Assembly (NCBI RefSeq): GCF_018131185.1
Contig: NZ_JAFCJE010000003.1
Coordinates: 620,001 to 684,000, forward strand
DNA length: 64,000 bases
From: Bradyrhizobium diazoefficiens
GTDB lineage: Bacteria; Pseudomonadota; Alphaproteobacteria; Rhizobiales; Xanthobacteraceae
Direction of reading: 5' to 3'
Shown: in pieces, positions 28,427 through 38,600 of the stretch
How positions within the stretch are numbered: position 1 is the first letter of the stretch
How the letters are laid out: each line of letters starts with the position of its first letter
Notes under the pieces: generated by a model
Told to the model about the DNA's origin: nothing
Seen by the model: the letters and a program-made list of their open reading frames with translations, nothing else
The model's database searches: none
Translations under genes and position numbers: made by a program

Positions 28427-29374
28427 CTAATCCGTGTACCTGATACGCGGGTCGAACACCGCGTACAGCATGTCGACGATGAAATTCGCGCTCACCACCA
28501 CGACGGCGATCAGCATCACGAGATTCTGCACGATCGGATAGTCGCGCCAGCGGATCGCCTCGACCAGGAAGCGGGCGACGCCGGGGATGTTGAACACGGT
28601 CTCGGTGACGATCAGGCCGCCGATCAGGAATGCCGCTTCGATGCCGATCACGGTGATGACGGGCAGAATCGCGTTCTTCAGCGCGTGATGATAGTTCACC
28701 GCGATATCGGAGGCGCCCTTGGCACGTGCGGTGCGGATGTAATCCTGCCGCAGCACTTCCAGCATCGAGGAGCGGGTGATGCGCATGGTCAGCGCCGCGC
28801 TGCGGAAGCCGACCGCGGCGGCCGGGACCGCATAGGTTGCGAACGCCTCGAGCCAGGTCTGCGGATTCGGATTGAAGATCGGCATCTGGCCGAACATCGC
28901 CACCGACGCGGTGAGGATCAAAAGGCCGAGCCAGAACGAGGGCAGCGACAAGCCGCTGAGGCTGACGACGCGCAAGAAGTAATCCAGCCGCGTACCCTGC
29001 TTCACGGCGCTGATGACACCCAGGGGAATGCCGATTGAGGCCGAGAACAACAGCGCCAGGCCGGCAAGCTTCGCCGTGATCGGAATCCGCGGCAATATCT
29101 CCTGCAGCGCTGGCTTCTCGGACACGTATGAGTACCCGAAGTCGCCGCGCAGAAAACCGCTGATCCAGTGCCAATATTGCACGATCAGCGGCTGGTCGAT
29201 GCCGAGCTCCTTCTCCAAATTGGCCTTGTCGGCGGGATCGACATAGCCGGCGGCGGCGAACAGGATGTCGACGATATTGCCGGGCACGATACGCAGCAGG
29301 AGGAAGATGACGATCGAGATCCCGAACAGGGTCACGAGCATCAGGAACAGGCGTCGCACGAGATAGGCAAACAT
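28427..29374 (-). CDS. Peptide-type ABC transporter permease (DppB-like)
   Basis: The 315-residue membrane protein starts MFAYLVRRLFLMLVTLFGIS, the typical DppB/OppB first helix. It has a periplasmic domain and a coupling loop around TARAKGASDIAVNYHHALKN. It is encoded 40 bases after the binding protein and 9 bases before the DppC-like partner. Confidence 0.93.
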   Translation of the reverse strand: MFAYLVRRLFLMLVTLFGISIVIFLLLRIVPGNIVDILFAAAGYVDPADKANLEKELGIDQPLIVQYWHWISGFLRGDFGYSYVSEKPALQEILPRIPITAKLAGLALLFSASIGIPLGVISAVKQGTRLDYFLRVVSLSGLSLPSFWLGLLILTASVAMFGQMPIFNPNPQTWLEAFATYAVPAAAVGFRSAALTMRITRSSMLEVLRQDYIRTARAKGASDIAVNYHHALKNAILPVITVIGIEAAFLIGGLIVTETVFNIPGVARFLVEAIRWRDYPIVQNLVMLIAVVVVSANFIVDMLYAVFDPRIRYTD

Positions 29375-29414
29375 CCTGCGCCCTCCGCGAGCCGCTAATC
29401 TTCAGCCACGCGCA

Positions 29415-31013
29415 CTACTTGTCGAGCCACACATCCTCGTAGCGAAAGCCGTTATAGGAGCTGTTCGACATGATCGTGATGCCCTTGACGTAGGGCTGCC
29501 AACACGTGCCGGCTCGTGCATGGAAGATGATCGGGCGGGCGACGTCCTCCTGCAGCTTCTTGTCGATATCCCAGACCAGCGGTTTGCGCTTGCTGACATC
29601 GGTCTCCTGCGACTGCACGTCGAACAGCTTCTCGATCTCCTTGTTGCAGTAATTGGTGTAGTTCCGTTCCGAGCCGCAGGAATAGTTTTCGTAGAAGGAC
29701 TGGTCGGGATCGTCGACGGAATTGCCGGTCAGATTGAGGCCGAGCATGTAGTCCTTGCGCGCGACTTTCGGGAACCAGTTTGCAGTCTCGACGACGTCGA
29801 GCTCGCCGTCGATGTAGATGCTCTTGAGCTGGTCGATCAGGATCACTGCGGGGTCGCGATATTCCGCAATGTTGCGCGTCGAGACCTTCACCGCGAGATG
29901 CTTGTCGGGGCCGTAGCCCGCCTTCTGCATCAGCTTCTTCGCTTCCTCACGGTTTGCATTCACGTCCCGGCCGTAGCCCGGAATGGTCTCCAGCCTGTCC
30001 TTGGGCATGCCCCAGATGCCCTGAGGCGGCGGCAGCATGGTGCCGCCGATATCGGCCTGGCCTTCGAACAGGATGTCGACGAAGGCCTTGCGGTCGAGTG
30101 CGAGCGACATGGCCCGGCGGATGTCGATGTTGTCGAACGGCGCCGAGGTCGAGTTGACGATGATGTTGGTCGAAACGTTGGTCGGCTCGACGACGCAAGT
30201 CGCCTTCGGCGCCTGCGACTTGATGTCCTTCAGAAGCGGGATCGTGATGTGCGTCGGGAAGGTCATGTCGAACTTGCCGGCGACGAAAGCGAGGATCGCG
30301 GTCGAGCGGTTCGGGATGATCGTGTATTCGATGCCGTCGAGATAGGGCAGACCCTTCTTCCAGTAGTCCGGATTTCGCGTCAGCTTGATCGATTCATTGG
30401 CCTTGAACTCGACGAATTTGAACGGTCCGGTCCCGATCGGATGCGTGCGCATGTCCGCGGGCGAGACGTGGCAGGGATAGACCGGCGTATAGCCGGACGC
30501 GAGCATCGCCAGCAGCGAGGGCTGCGGCCGCTTCAGGTCGAAGGAGACCTCGAAATCGCCGCTCGTCGTGATCTCGTTGACTTCGCTGTACCAGGCCTTG
30601 CGCGGATTCTGCCGCAGCTTCTGTTGCGATTTTCCCATCAGCAGATCGAAGCTGCATTTGACGTCGGCCGATGTAAACGGCTTGCCGTCGTGCCACTTCA
30701 CACCCTGGCGCAGCTTGAACGTCAGTTTTTTGTTGTCGCCGCTCCAGGACCAGCTTTCGGCCAGCTCAGGCCTAAGCGTATCGGGGCTGTTCTGCGCGAT
30801 ATGCTGGTCGTAGATGACGAGATTGTTGAAGACCCCCATGAACGGCACGTTGACCGAATAGGTCGCGCCTTCGAGGATCGACGCGTTCGCCGGACTGTCG
30901 CGGTGATACATCCGCAAGATACCGCCCTGCTTGGGCTCGCCTGCGAGCGTGGTGGTTGAGGTCGTCAGCACAGATAGCGCCGCCATTGCGGCGAGCGCCC
31001 ACACGCTCCGCAT
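29415..31013 (-). CDS. Peptide-type ABC transporter substrate-binding protein
   Basis: From ATG 31013 the product has 532 residues: a signal peptide (MRSVWALAAMAALSVL, cleavage near residue 24), then the family 5 solute-binding fold with LRQGVKWHDGKPFTSADVK and the MSLALDRKAFVDILFEG region. GGGAGG lies six bases before 31013 and directly abuts the ATG at 31019, so the shorter start is preferred. The open frame to 31358 runs through a repeat and is not coding. It delivers substrate to the permeases encoded downstream. The CoA ligase and dehydrogenase genes upstream suggest a catabolic acid or conjugate rather than a nutritional peptide. Confidence 0.9.
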   Translation of the reverse strand: MRSVWALAAMAALSVLTTSTTTLAGEPKQGGILRMYHRDSPANASILEGATYSVNVPFMGVFNNLVIYDQHIAQNSPDTLRPELAESWSWSGDNKKLTFKLRQGVKWHDGKPFTSADVKCSFDLLMGKSQQKLRQNPRKAWYSEVNEITTSGDFEVSFDLKRPQPSLLAMLASGYTPVYPCHVSPADMRTHPIGTGPFKFVEFKANESIKLTRNPDYWKKGLPYLDGIEYTIIPNRSTAILAFVAGKFDMTFPTHITIPLLKDIKSQAPKATCVVEPTNVSTNIIVNSTSAPFDNIDIRRAMSLALDRKAFVDILFEGQADIGGTMLPPPQGIWGMPKDRLETIPGYGRDVNANREEAKKLMQKAGYGPDKHLAVKVSTRNIAEYRDPAVILIDQLKSIYIDGELDVVETANWFPKVARKDYMLGLNLTGNSVDDPDQSFYENYSCGSERNYTNYCNKEIEKLFDVQSQETDVSKRKPLVWDIDKKLQEDVARPIIFHARAGTCWQPYVKGITIMSNSSYNGFRYEDVWLDK

Positions 31014-31057
31014 GCTCATCCTCCCTGGACATCGGCCTTTGCGGCCTGTTTGGCGTA

Positions 31058-31085
31058 ACGATAGCACGCAAGTTGAGGGAGGCAA
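31058..31085 (-). promoter_or_regulatory. Candidate promoter of the peptide-type ABC operon
   Basis: On the minus strand TTGCCT (31085-31080) and TATCGT (31063-31058) are separated by 16 bases. The transcript would start near 31051, 38 bases before the preferred ATG of the binding-protein gene. Confidence 0.4.
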
Positions 31086-31139
31086 CCCCGGTAGGACCGC
31101 AGGCCGCCTCGACAATTGGGATGACGCAAGGCCCATCGT

Positions 31140-31154
31140 CTCACATTGTGTGAG
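31140..31154. promoter_or_regulatory. Palindrome CTCACA-TTG-TGTGAG, candidate operator
   Basis: A perfect 6-3-6 inverted repeat lies 55 bases upstream of the candidate -35 of the ABC operon. That position would suit an activator. The regulator is not in the adjacent genes. Confidence 0.4.
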
Positions 31155-31224
31155 TGCAGGTGCGAAGAGATGGTTCCTGCACTGTTTGGCAGACGTCGCG
31201 CGCAACGGTATCGCCAACCTCCGC

Positions 31225-31266
31225 CGTCGTCCCGGACAAGCGCGCCTCAAGCGCGCCGATCGGGAC
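31225..31266. repeat. Short repeat-like hairpin, family C (CGTCGTCCCGGACAAGCGCG...)
   Basis: GCGCGCC-TCAA-GCGCGC forms a tight hairpin flanked by GTCCCGGA and TCGGGAC. It resembles one half of the larger family C elements at 46535. Confidence 0.55.
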
Positions 31267-31374
31267 CATAACCACCGGCAGGAGTTTTGCGAGGGCTGGG
31301 AGTTGTCTGCTCGGGCGACAGCTACTCCCTGTGGTTGCGTCTTGCGCCTCTCGCTCACAAGTGAATCGGAGCCC

Positions 31375-32925
31375 TCACACGATCCGTGATGCCTTATTCC
31401 CCCAATAGCGATCCCGCAGCAGCCGCTTGTACAGCTTCCCGGTCGGGAGCCGCGGCAATTCTTTCTCGAAATCGACCGAGCGCGGCACCTTCTGCCGCGA
31501 CAGCGATTTTGCGCAGAATGCGATCAGCTCCTCCGCGAGCGCGGCGTCCGGCACCACGCCCGGCATCGGCTGCACCACCGCCTTCACCTCTTCGCCGAGA
31601 TCGGGATTGGGCACGCCGAACACCGCGGCATCGGCGACCTTCGGATGGGTGATCAGGAGATTTTCGCACTCCTGCGGATAGATGTTCACCCCGCCGGAGA
31701 TGATCATGAAGGTCGCGCGGTCGGTCAGATACAGGAAGCGGTCGGCGTCGACATAGCCGACATCGCCGACCGTGCTCATGCTGCCGTCGGCCGAACGCGC
31801 GTCCCTGGTCTTCTCAGGGTCGTTGAAATACTCGAACGGCGAGGCCGTCTTGAACCAGACCTGACCCGGCGTGCCGGTCGGGCACGCCTGCATGTTCTCG
31901 TCGAGAATGTGGAGGTCGCCGAGCAGCACCTTGCCGACGGTACCGCGGTGGCTAAGCCATTCCTCGCTGTTGCAGGCGGTGAAGCCGAGGCCTTCGGTCG
32001 CACCGTAATATTCATGGATGATCGGGCCCCACCATTTGATCATGTCGTCCTTGACCAGGGCCGGGCAGGGCGCGGCGGCATGGATCGCGATCTCAAGCGA
32101 GGACAGGTCGTAGCGGCTGCGCACGTCCTCCGGCAACTTCAGCATGCGCGAGAACATCGTCGGCACGAGCTGGGTATGGGTGATGCCCCACCGCTCGACG
32201 AGCTCGAGGTAGCGCTCGGGATCGAAGCTCTCCATGATGATCACCGTGCCGCCCATGCGGATCGTGAGGTTCACGGCAGCTTGCGGCGCCGAATGATACA
32301 GCGGGGCCGGCGAGAGGTAGACCATGCCTTCACGGTAGTGCCAGAGCTTTGTCAGGAAGTCGAACAGGGGCAGATTGTGCTTCGGCGGCTCCTCCGGCAG
32401 CGGCCGCAGGATGCCTTTCGGCCGTCCCGTCGTGCCGGACGAATAGAGCATGGCCGTGCCGAGCCACTCATCCGCGATCGGTGTTGTCGGCATATCCGCT
32501 GTCACGTCCGCAAGACCAACGATGCGCCCGCTCTCGCCCGGGCCGTCGGCGACGATGCAGAGCTCGATGTCGGGGCAGGCCTTGATCGCCTCGCGGGCGA
32601 TGTCGAGTTTCGCAACCGACGTGATCAGAATCCGGGACTGGCTGTTGACGAGCAGATAGGCCAACTCGCCCGGCGTCAGAAAGGAGTTGATGCAGGTGTA
32701 GTAGAGACCTGATCGCTCGCCCGCGCCGCAGGCTTCGAGATAGCGCGAATTGTTCTCCATGAAGATCGAATAGTGGTCGAGCCGCTTCAGGCCGTGCTTG
32801 CGGAACAGGTGGGCCAGCCGGTTGCTGCGCGCCTCCAGCTCGCGATAGGTGACGGCCTCGCCCGTGGCCGCCATGATGAAGGCGGGCTGCAGCGGACGTA
32901 GGCGGGCATGCTGACCTGGGTACAT
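31375..32925 (-). CDS. AMP-forming acyl-CoA synthetase
   Basis: The 516-residue protein has ANL motifs AMLYSSGTTGRPKGI, HEYYGATEGLGF, TVGDVGYVDADRFLYLTDR and the C-terminal LPTGKLYKRLLRD with the adenylation Lys. It converts a free acid to acyl-CoA using ATP. GGAGGATAG precedes ATG 32925. It starts 18 bases after the stop of the alcohol dehydrogenase gene, so the two are probably co-transcribed. It is a different subfamily from the ligase at 13854, with no obvious substrate signature. Confidence 0.88.
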   Translation of the reverse strand: MYPGQHARLRPLQPAFIMAATGEAVTYRELEARSNRLAHLFRKHGLKRLDHYSIFMENNSRYLEACGAGERSGLYYTCINSFLTPGELAYLLVNSQSRILITSVAKLDIAREAIKACPDIELCIVADGPGESGRIVGLADVTADMPTTPIADEWLGTAMLYSSGTTGRPKGILRPLPEEPPKHNLPLFDFLTKLWHYREGMVYLSPAPLYHSAPQAAVNLTIRMGGTVIIMESFDPERYLELVERWGITHTQLVPTMFSRMLKLPEDVRSRYDLSSLEIAIHAAAPCPALVKDDMIKWWGPIIHEYYGATEGLGFTACNSEEWLSHRGTVGKVLLGDLHILDENMQACPTGTPGQVWFKTASPFEYFNDPEKTRDARSADGSMSTVGDVGYVDADRFLYLTDRATFMIISGGVNIYPQECENLLITHPKVADAAVFGVPNPDLGEEVKAVVQPMPGVVPDAALAEELIAFCAKSLSRQKVPRSVDFEKELPRLPTGKLYKRLLRDRYWGNKASRIV

Positions 32926-32943
32926 CTATCCTCCGGCTTTGTT

Positions 32944-34098
32944 CTATGCGGCGAGAAGCAGGATTTCGCGCACCTGTGCCGCACCCTCGATCTTGCGCGG
33001 ATTGCGCGGTACCCAGGGCGTACGCATCGCCTGTTCGGCGATGGCGTCGAAATGCTCCGGCGCCACACGCACATCCGCGAGGCTGCGTGGCATGCCGAGC
33101 GAGCGGATGAAGGCATCGAGCACGTCGGCGGCGTTGTGGCCGGGGAAGCCCATCGCGGCCGCGACGATCATCTGGCGCTCGGCATTGTCGGGCGCATTCC
33201 AGCGCATCACCGCCGGCAGCATGATGCAGGAGGTGCAACCGTGGGGCACGTCGAAGGCCGCGCCCAGCACATAGCCGATGCCGTGGCTCGCGCCCATCGG
33301 CACGCCGGCGGCGAGTGCGCCCATCGACAGCCAGGTGCCGATCTGCGCGTCCATCCGCGCGTCGAGATCGGACGGATCGGCTTTCACCCGCGGCAGAGCG
33401 TCGGCGAGCATGGCGAGGCCCTTCACCGATTGCGCATCGGCATAGGGATGCGTCTCACGCGAGCAGATCGCCTCGACGCAATGGTCGACGGCGCGGATGC
33501 CGGTCGACAGGAACAGCCATTCCGGCGTGTGCACGGTGATGGCAGGGTCAAGGATGGTCGCGCGCGGCACCGTGAGCGGATGCCGCAGCATCTGCTTCAC
33601 ATGTGTAGCCCGGTCGGTCACGCCGGCGATCGCGCTGAACTCGCCGCCGGCGATCGTGGTCGGCACGCTGATCTGCCGCACCGTCGGCGCGTTCATGTCG
33701 GGCGCGACGCCCTTGTGGACGCGGATGCGCTCGATGCCGTCGACATCGGTGATGCCGTTGGCGAGGCAAAGCTGCACCGCCTTGGCGCCGTCAGTGATCG
33801 AGCCGCCGCCCACGGTGACAATCAGGTCGGCACTCGCTTCGCGGGCGGCATGGGTGGCGGCGATCACCGCCTCACGCGGCGTATGCGCCGGCATGGCGTC
33901 GAACAGGCCGGCGCAGCGGGAGCCCAAAGCTTGCTTGATCTTCTCGATTTCGTCGGTCTGCCGGCTGAGCGTGCCCGAAACCATCAGGAAGGCACGATTT
34001 GCTCCGAGCCGGTCCATCTGCGCGATGATGGCGCCGGCCGCAGGATGGCCGAACACGACCTCCTCGATCGCGCCGAAAACGACACGTCCCTGGTGCAC
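32944..34098 (-). CDS. Iron-containing alcohol dehydrogenase / maleylacetate reductase family
   Basis: The 384-residue group III dehydrogenase has an N-terminal nucleotide-binding half (VTVGGGSITDGAKA) and a helical metal-binding half: AVDHCVEAI (Asp and His), GASHGIGY (His) and FDVPHGCTS (His). The family includes Fe-dependent alcohol dehydrogenases and maleylacetate reductases; VPTTIAGGEFSAIAGVTD favours the latter group. GTG 34098 is preceded by GGGAGGA at five-base spacing, and the longer frame to 34167 is unsupported. It leads the run with the CoA ligase and the peptide-type ABC genes, and may act in degradation of an aromatic or hydroxy acid. Confidence 0.82.
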   Translation of the reverse strand: MHQGRVVFGAIEEVVFGHPAAGAIIAQMDRLGANRAFLMVSGTLSRQTDEIEKIKQALGSRCAGLFDAMPAHTPREAVIAATHAAREASADLIVTVGGGSITDGAKAVQLCLANGITDVDGIERIRVHKGVAPDMNAPTVRQISVPTTIAGGEFSAIAGVTDRATHVKQMLRHPLTVPRATILDPAITVHTPEWLFLSTGIRAVDHCVEAICSRETHPYADAQSVKGLAMLADALPRVKADPSDLDARMDAQIGTWLSMGALAAGVPMGASHGIGYVLGAAFDVPHGCTSCIMLPAVMRWNAPDNAERQMIVAAAMGFPGHNAADVLDAFIRSLGMPRSLADVRVAPEHFDAIAEQAMRTPWVPRNPRKIEGAAQVREILLLAA

Positions 34099-34412
34099 GC
34101 TGTCCTCCCGGACAATTCGCCTTTGTTTTTGCAAGGATAATCTAGCCGAGCCCAGCGTGCCCGTCATGTGCGAAGGCGCTGGCCGCTTCTTAGCCTCCAG
34201 GGGAGGGTAGCGGGCGTCGCTGCCTTGTCACCACCTCGCATCCCGCGTGTGCGACCGTCTCGCTTCCTGTCAACCCGCCATCCGGCCGGGGCGTTCTTCC
34301 GAGCATTGCGCGCACCGCGGTCTTGAAGAGTTCATTTTTGCCACCCATCTTGTGGCGCCCGCAGGTACAGGCGTACCCTGCCTTTTCTGCGGCTTTGAGG
34401 TGAGGACCTGGG
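34099..34412. other. 314-base divergent region (dehydrogenase / RND adaptor)
   Basis: No gene is supported. Both divergent genes must be promoted here. Apart from the GGTAC palindrome at 34364 no strong element was recognised. The GC-rich middle part has no repeat-family match. Confidence 0.5.
34364..34377. promoter_or_regulatory. Palindrome GGTAC-AGGC-GTACC upstream of RND genes
   Basis: The inverted repeat extends with one mismatch (GCAGGTAC/GTACCCTGC) and sits 35-48 bases before the adaptor start codon. It is a candidate repressor site for the efflux operon; no regulator gene is adjacent. Confidence 0.35.
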
Positions 34413-35618
34413 ATGAGCGGACCGGACGGAAGCGAGCAGGTTGTCAAAAAGCACGATTTCGTTCTGGCTCGAATTGGCGCAATCGCCGCGCTTGCCGGCG
34501 CGACTTTCGCGCTCACCGGTTGCGGGCAGCCGACCTCGCAGGCAGCGGCCCCTCCGCCGGCGGCTGTGACGGTTGCCCAGCCGGTCAAGCGCACCGTCAC
34601 CGATTGGGACGAGTTCACTGGCCGCTTCGAAGCGATGGAGGAGGTGCAGGTGCGCCCGCGCGTCGGCGGCTTCGTCAATTCCGTCGAATTCCAGGACGGC
34701 GCCATCGTGCGCAAAGGCGACCTGCTCTATGTCATCGACCCCCGCCCGTTCGAGGCGGTGGCGACGCAGGCGGAGGGACAACTGTCGGATGCCCGCGCCA
34801 AGGTGGAGCTTGCCAAGCGCGAGCTCGATCGCGGCCTCAGCCTGGTGCAGACCAGCGCGGTCTCGGAGCAGGTCGTCGATCAGCGCCGTCAGGCCTTGCA
34901 GGCCGCGCACGCCGCCGAGGTGCAGGCCGAGGGCGCGCTCAAGGCCGCCAAGCTCAACATCGAATTCACGCACGTGACGGCGCCGTTGACGGGCCGCGTC
35001 AGCCGCCATCTCGTCAGCCCCGGCAATCTCGTGCAGGGCAGCGACAACGGAACTTCGACACTGCTGACCTCGATCGTCACGCTCGACCCGATCTATGTCT
35101 ATTTCGACATGGATGAGGCGACCTTCATGAAATACAGCAAGCTGTGGTTCGAAGGCCGTCGCCCGAGCTCACGCGATACGGCGAACCCGGTGCAGGTGAC
35201 CCTCGCCGGCGAGACCAAGCCGTCGCACGAAGGCACCATCAACTTCCTCGACAACCGCCTCGACGTCTCCACCGGCACGCTCCGCAGCCGCGCAGTCGTC
35301 AAGAACACCGATCTGTCGATCCTGCCCGGCCAGTTCGGCCGCGTCCGTCTGATCGGCAGCGCGCCCTACGAGGCGCTGCTGATTCCGGATGCTGCTGTCG
35401 CGACCGACCAGTCCCGCAAGATCGTGTTCGTGGTCAAACCCGACGACACGGTCGAGGCGCGTCCCGTCGTGCTCGGGCCGCTGGACGACGGCCTGCGCGT
35501 GATCCGCGAAGGATTGAAGGCGGAGGACCGCGTCATCGTCAACGGCATTCAGCGTGCCCGTGTCGGCGCCAAGGTCGCCCCGCAGACTGCACAAGCCCCG
35601 GCCGGTGGCAAGCCATGA
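34413..35618 (+). CDS. RND efflux periplasmic adaptor (AcrA/MexA-like lipoprotein)
   Basis: The 401-residue protein has a lipobox (FALTGCGQ) after an N-terminal helix, so it is likely anchored to the inner membrane. The lipoyl half-motifs (VRPRVGGFVNSVEFQDGAIV and the later FTHVTAPLTGRVSRHLV) bracket a helical hairpin, and beta-barrel and membrane-proximal domains follow. It bridges the inner-membrane pump to an outer-membrane channel. AGGA lies six bases before the ATG, and the stop overlaps the pump ATG by four bases. Confidence 0.92.
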   Translation: MSGPDGSEQVVKKHDFVLARIGAIAALAGATFALTGCGQPTSQAAAPPPAAVTVAQPVKRTVTDWDEFTGRFEAMEEVQVRPRVGGFVNSVEFQDGAIVRKGDLLYVIDPRPFEAVATQAEGQLSDARAKVELAKRELDRGLSLVQTSAVSEQVVDQRRQALQAAHAAEVQAEGALKAAKLNIEFTHVTAPLTGRVSRHLVSPGNLVQGSDNGTSTLLTSIVTLDPIYVYFDMDEATFMKYSKLWFEGRRPSSRDTANPVQVTLAGETKPSHEGTINFLDNRLDVSTGTLRSRAVVKNTDLSILPGQFGRVRLIGSAPYEALLIPDAAVATDQSRKIVFVVKPDDTVEARPVVLGPLDDGLRVIREGLKAEDRVIVNGIQRARVGAKVAPQTAQAPAGGKP

Positions 35619-38600
35619 ATCTTGGTCGTCTTTCCATCAACCAGCCCATCCTCGCGATGGTGCTGTCGATCGTGCTCTTGATCGTCGGCGCCTTGGCCTA
35701 CACCACGCTGCCGGTCTCCGAATATCCGCAAGTGGTTCCGCCGACCGTGGTCGTCACCACGCAATATCCCGGCGCGTCCGCGCAGACCGTGTCCGACACG
35801 GTGGCCGCACCGATTGAACAGGAGATCAACGGCGTCGAGGACATGCTGTATCTGTACAGCCAGGCGACCTCGAACGGCCAGCTCACCATCACCGTCACCT
35901 TCAAACTCGGCACCGACCTCGACAAGGCCCAGGTGCTGGTGCAGAACCGCGTCGCGATTGCGCAGCCGCGCCTGCCGGAGGAAGTCCAGCGCAACGGCGT
36001 CACCACGCGCAAGAACTCGCCCGACATCCTGATGGTCGTGTTCATGCTGTCGCCGGACGATACGTTCGACCAGCTCTATATCTCGAACTACGCCTTGCTC
36101 CAGGTCCGCGACCAGCTGCTGCGTCTCGACGGCGTCGGCGACATCCAGATCTTTGGCGCACGCGATTATTCGATGCGGCTATGGCTCGATCCTGACCGCA
36201 TCGCCAATCTCGGCCTGACCTCGGCCGAGGTGCTGGCGGCGATCCGCGCCCAGAACGTGCAGATCGCAGGTGGCCAGATCGCCGAGCCGCCGATCGCCGA
36301 CCGCGCCTTCCAGCCGAACCTCACCTTCACGGGCCGCCTGAAGGACCAGAAACAGTTCGAGGACATCCTGATCAAGGCCGGCTCCGACGGCCGGGTCGTT
36401 CGTCTGCGCGACGTTGCCCGCATCGAGCTCGGTGCGCTCGCGTACTCCACCAACAGCTTCCTGCTGCGCAAATCGGCGGTTGCCATGCTGGTGACGCAGC
36501 GGCCGGGATCGAACGCCCTGGCCACGGCAAAGAACATTACGGACACCATGACGAGGCTGAAGGAAAGCTTCCCGAAAGGCCTCGACTACAATATCGGCTA
36601 CAACCCGACCGAGTTCATCGCGCAGTCCGTCCACGAGCTGATCAAGACCATCTACGAGGCCATGCTGCTCGTGGTCGTCGTGGTGCTGGTGTTCCTGCAG
36701 GGATGGCGACCTGCGATCATTCCGATCATCGCGATCCCGGTGTCGCTGGTCGGCACCTTCGCGGTGATGGCGGCGCTGGGCTTCTCCATCAACAATCTCA
36801 CTCTGTTCGGCCTCGTCCTTGCCGTCGGCATCGTGGTCGACGATGCCATCGTGGTGGTCGAGAACGTCGAGCGGCATCTCGAACGCGGCATGAGCCGGCG
36901 CGACGCCGCGCTCAAGACCATGGAGGAGGTCGGCAGCGCGCTGGTCTCGATCGCGCTGGTGCTGTGCGCGGTGTTCGTTCCCACCGCCTTCCTGGGCGGC
37001 ATTTCCGGGCAGTTCTTCCAGCAATTCGCTGTCACCATCGCGGTTGCGACTGCGATCTCCTGCTTCTGCTCGCTGACATTGTCGCCGGCTCTGGCTTCGC
37101 AGATCCTCACTCCGCACGAAGAGAAGCGACCGCCGGCAAGCTGGAATGTCATCGCGCGAGGTTGGAATGCCTTCACCGGGGTCTTCAACCGCGTGTTCGA
37201 CCGGCTGGCGCACGGCTATGCGGGTCTTGCCGATTTCGTGATCCGGCATTCGGTGGTCATGCTCCTGATCTATGTCGTGCTGATCGGCAGCGCCGGTTGG
37301 CTGATCGTGACCACGCCGCAAGGCTTCATCCCGGCGCAGGATCGCGGCTACGTCATCGTCTCCGTGCAATTGCCGGGTGCGGCCTCGCTGGCGCGCACCA
37401 CCGAGGTCGTGCGCGAGATCGAGCGGATCGCGCTGGATACGCCGGGCATCGTGCGCGTCGCCGCCTTCGCCGGCTTCTCCGGCGCGACGCGCACGCAGGC
37501 CGGTAACGCGGCGGCGCTTTTCCCGGTGTTCGACGAGCCGGAGGCGCGGATCAAGAAGGGATTGTCCGCGAACGCCATCACGGTCGAGCTGCGCAAGCGC
37601 CTGTCTGCGATCCAGGGCGCCTTCATCATCGTGATTCCGCCGCCGGCCGTGCCCGGCATCGGCACCGGCGGCGGCTTCACCATCCGCATCCAGGACCGCC
37701 AGGGCCGCGGGCCCGAAATGCTCGCTGCGGCCACCGAGGAGCTTGTCGCCGCGGCGCGCAAATCGCCCTCGCTGCTCGGCCCCTCGGTGTTCTCGCCGTT
37801 CAGCGCCAACACGCCACAGCTCTTCGTCGACATCGACCGCACCAAGGCGCAGAAGCTCGGCGTGCCCATCTCGAACATCAACGACACGATCCAGAGCTAT
37901 TTCGGGTCGACCTATGTCAACGACTTCAACTTGTTCGGCCGTACCTATCACGTCACCGCTCAGGCCGACTTCCCATTCCGGAAAGAACCCAGCGATCTCG
38001 CGCGCCTGCGCACGCGCAACGCCTCCGGCGACATGGTGATGCTCGGCAGCGTGGTCGAGTTCAAGGATGTCTCCGGTCCCGACCGCGTGGCGCGCTACAA
38101 TCTCTATGCGGCGTCCGAGTTGCAGGGTGAGCCGGCACCGGGGACCAGCTCGACCACCGCGCTCGACACCATCAAGAAGCTGGCGGATGACACCTTGCCG
38201 AGCGGCTTCACCTTCGAATGGACGGACCTGTCCTATCAACAGGTCACCGGCGGCAATGCCGGCCTCTACGTGTTCCCGATCTGCGTGCTGTTCGTCTATC
38301 TCGTGCTCGCCGCGCAATATGGCAGCTGGACCCTGCCGTTCGCGGTGATCCTGATCGTGCCGATGTGCCTGCTCGCCGCCACCATCGGCGTGCGCATCAT
38401 GGGCCAGGACGTCAACATCCTCACCCAGATCGGCTTCGTCGTGCTGGTAGGGCTAGCCGCGAAGAACGCGATCCTGATCGTCGAATTCGCGCGCGACATC
38501 GAGAACGAAGGCAGGTCGCGGCTGGAGGCCGTGATCGAGGCCTGCCGCCTGCGCCTGCGGCCGATCCTGATGACGTCCTTCGCCTTCATCCTCGGCGTGC

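Larger units (their letters stand above)
31014..31374. other. 361-base gap upstream of the ABC operon
   Basis: No gene is supported here. The gap holds a candidate promoter at 31058-31085, a CTCACA/TGTGAG palindrome at 31140 and a repeat-like hairpin at 31225. The rest shows no recognisable structure. Confidence 0.6.

Noticed and set aside
31014..31358. N-terminal extension of the peptide-type binding protein
   Set aside because: The extra 115 residues look random and cross a repeat hairpin. A signal peptide and ribosome site fit ATG 31013.
36179..38317. Minus-strand 712-codon open frame inside the RND pump gene
   Set aside because: It is antisense to a clearly coding HAE1 pump. The translation is Arg/Asp/His-rich and without motifs.
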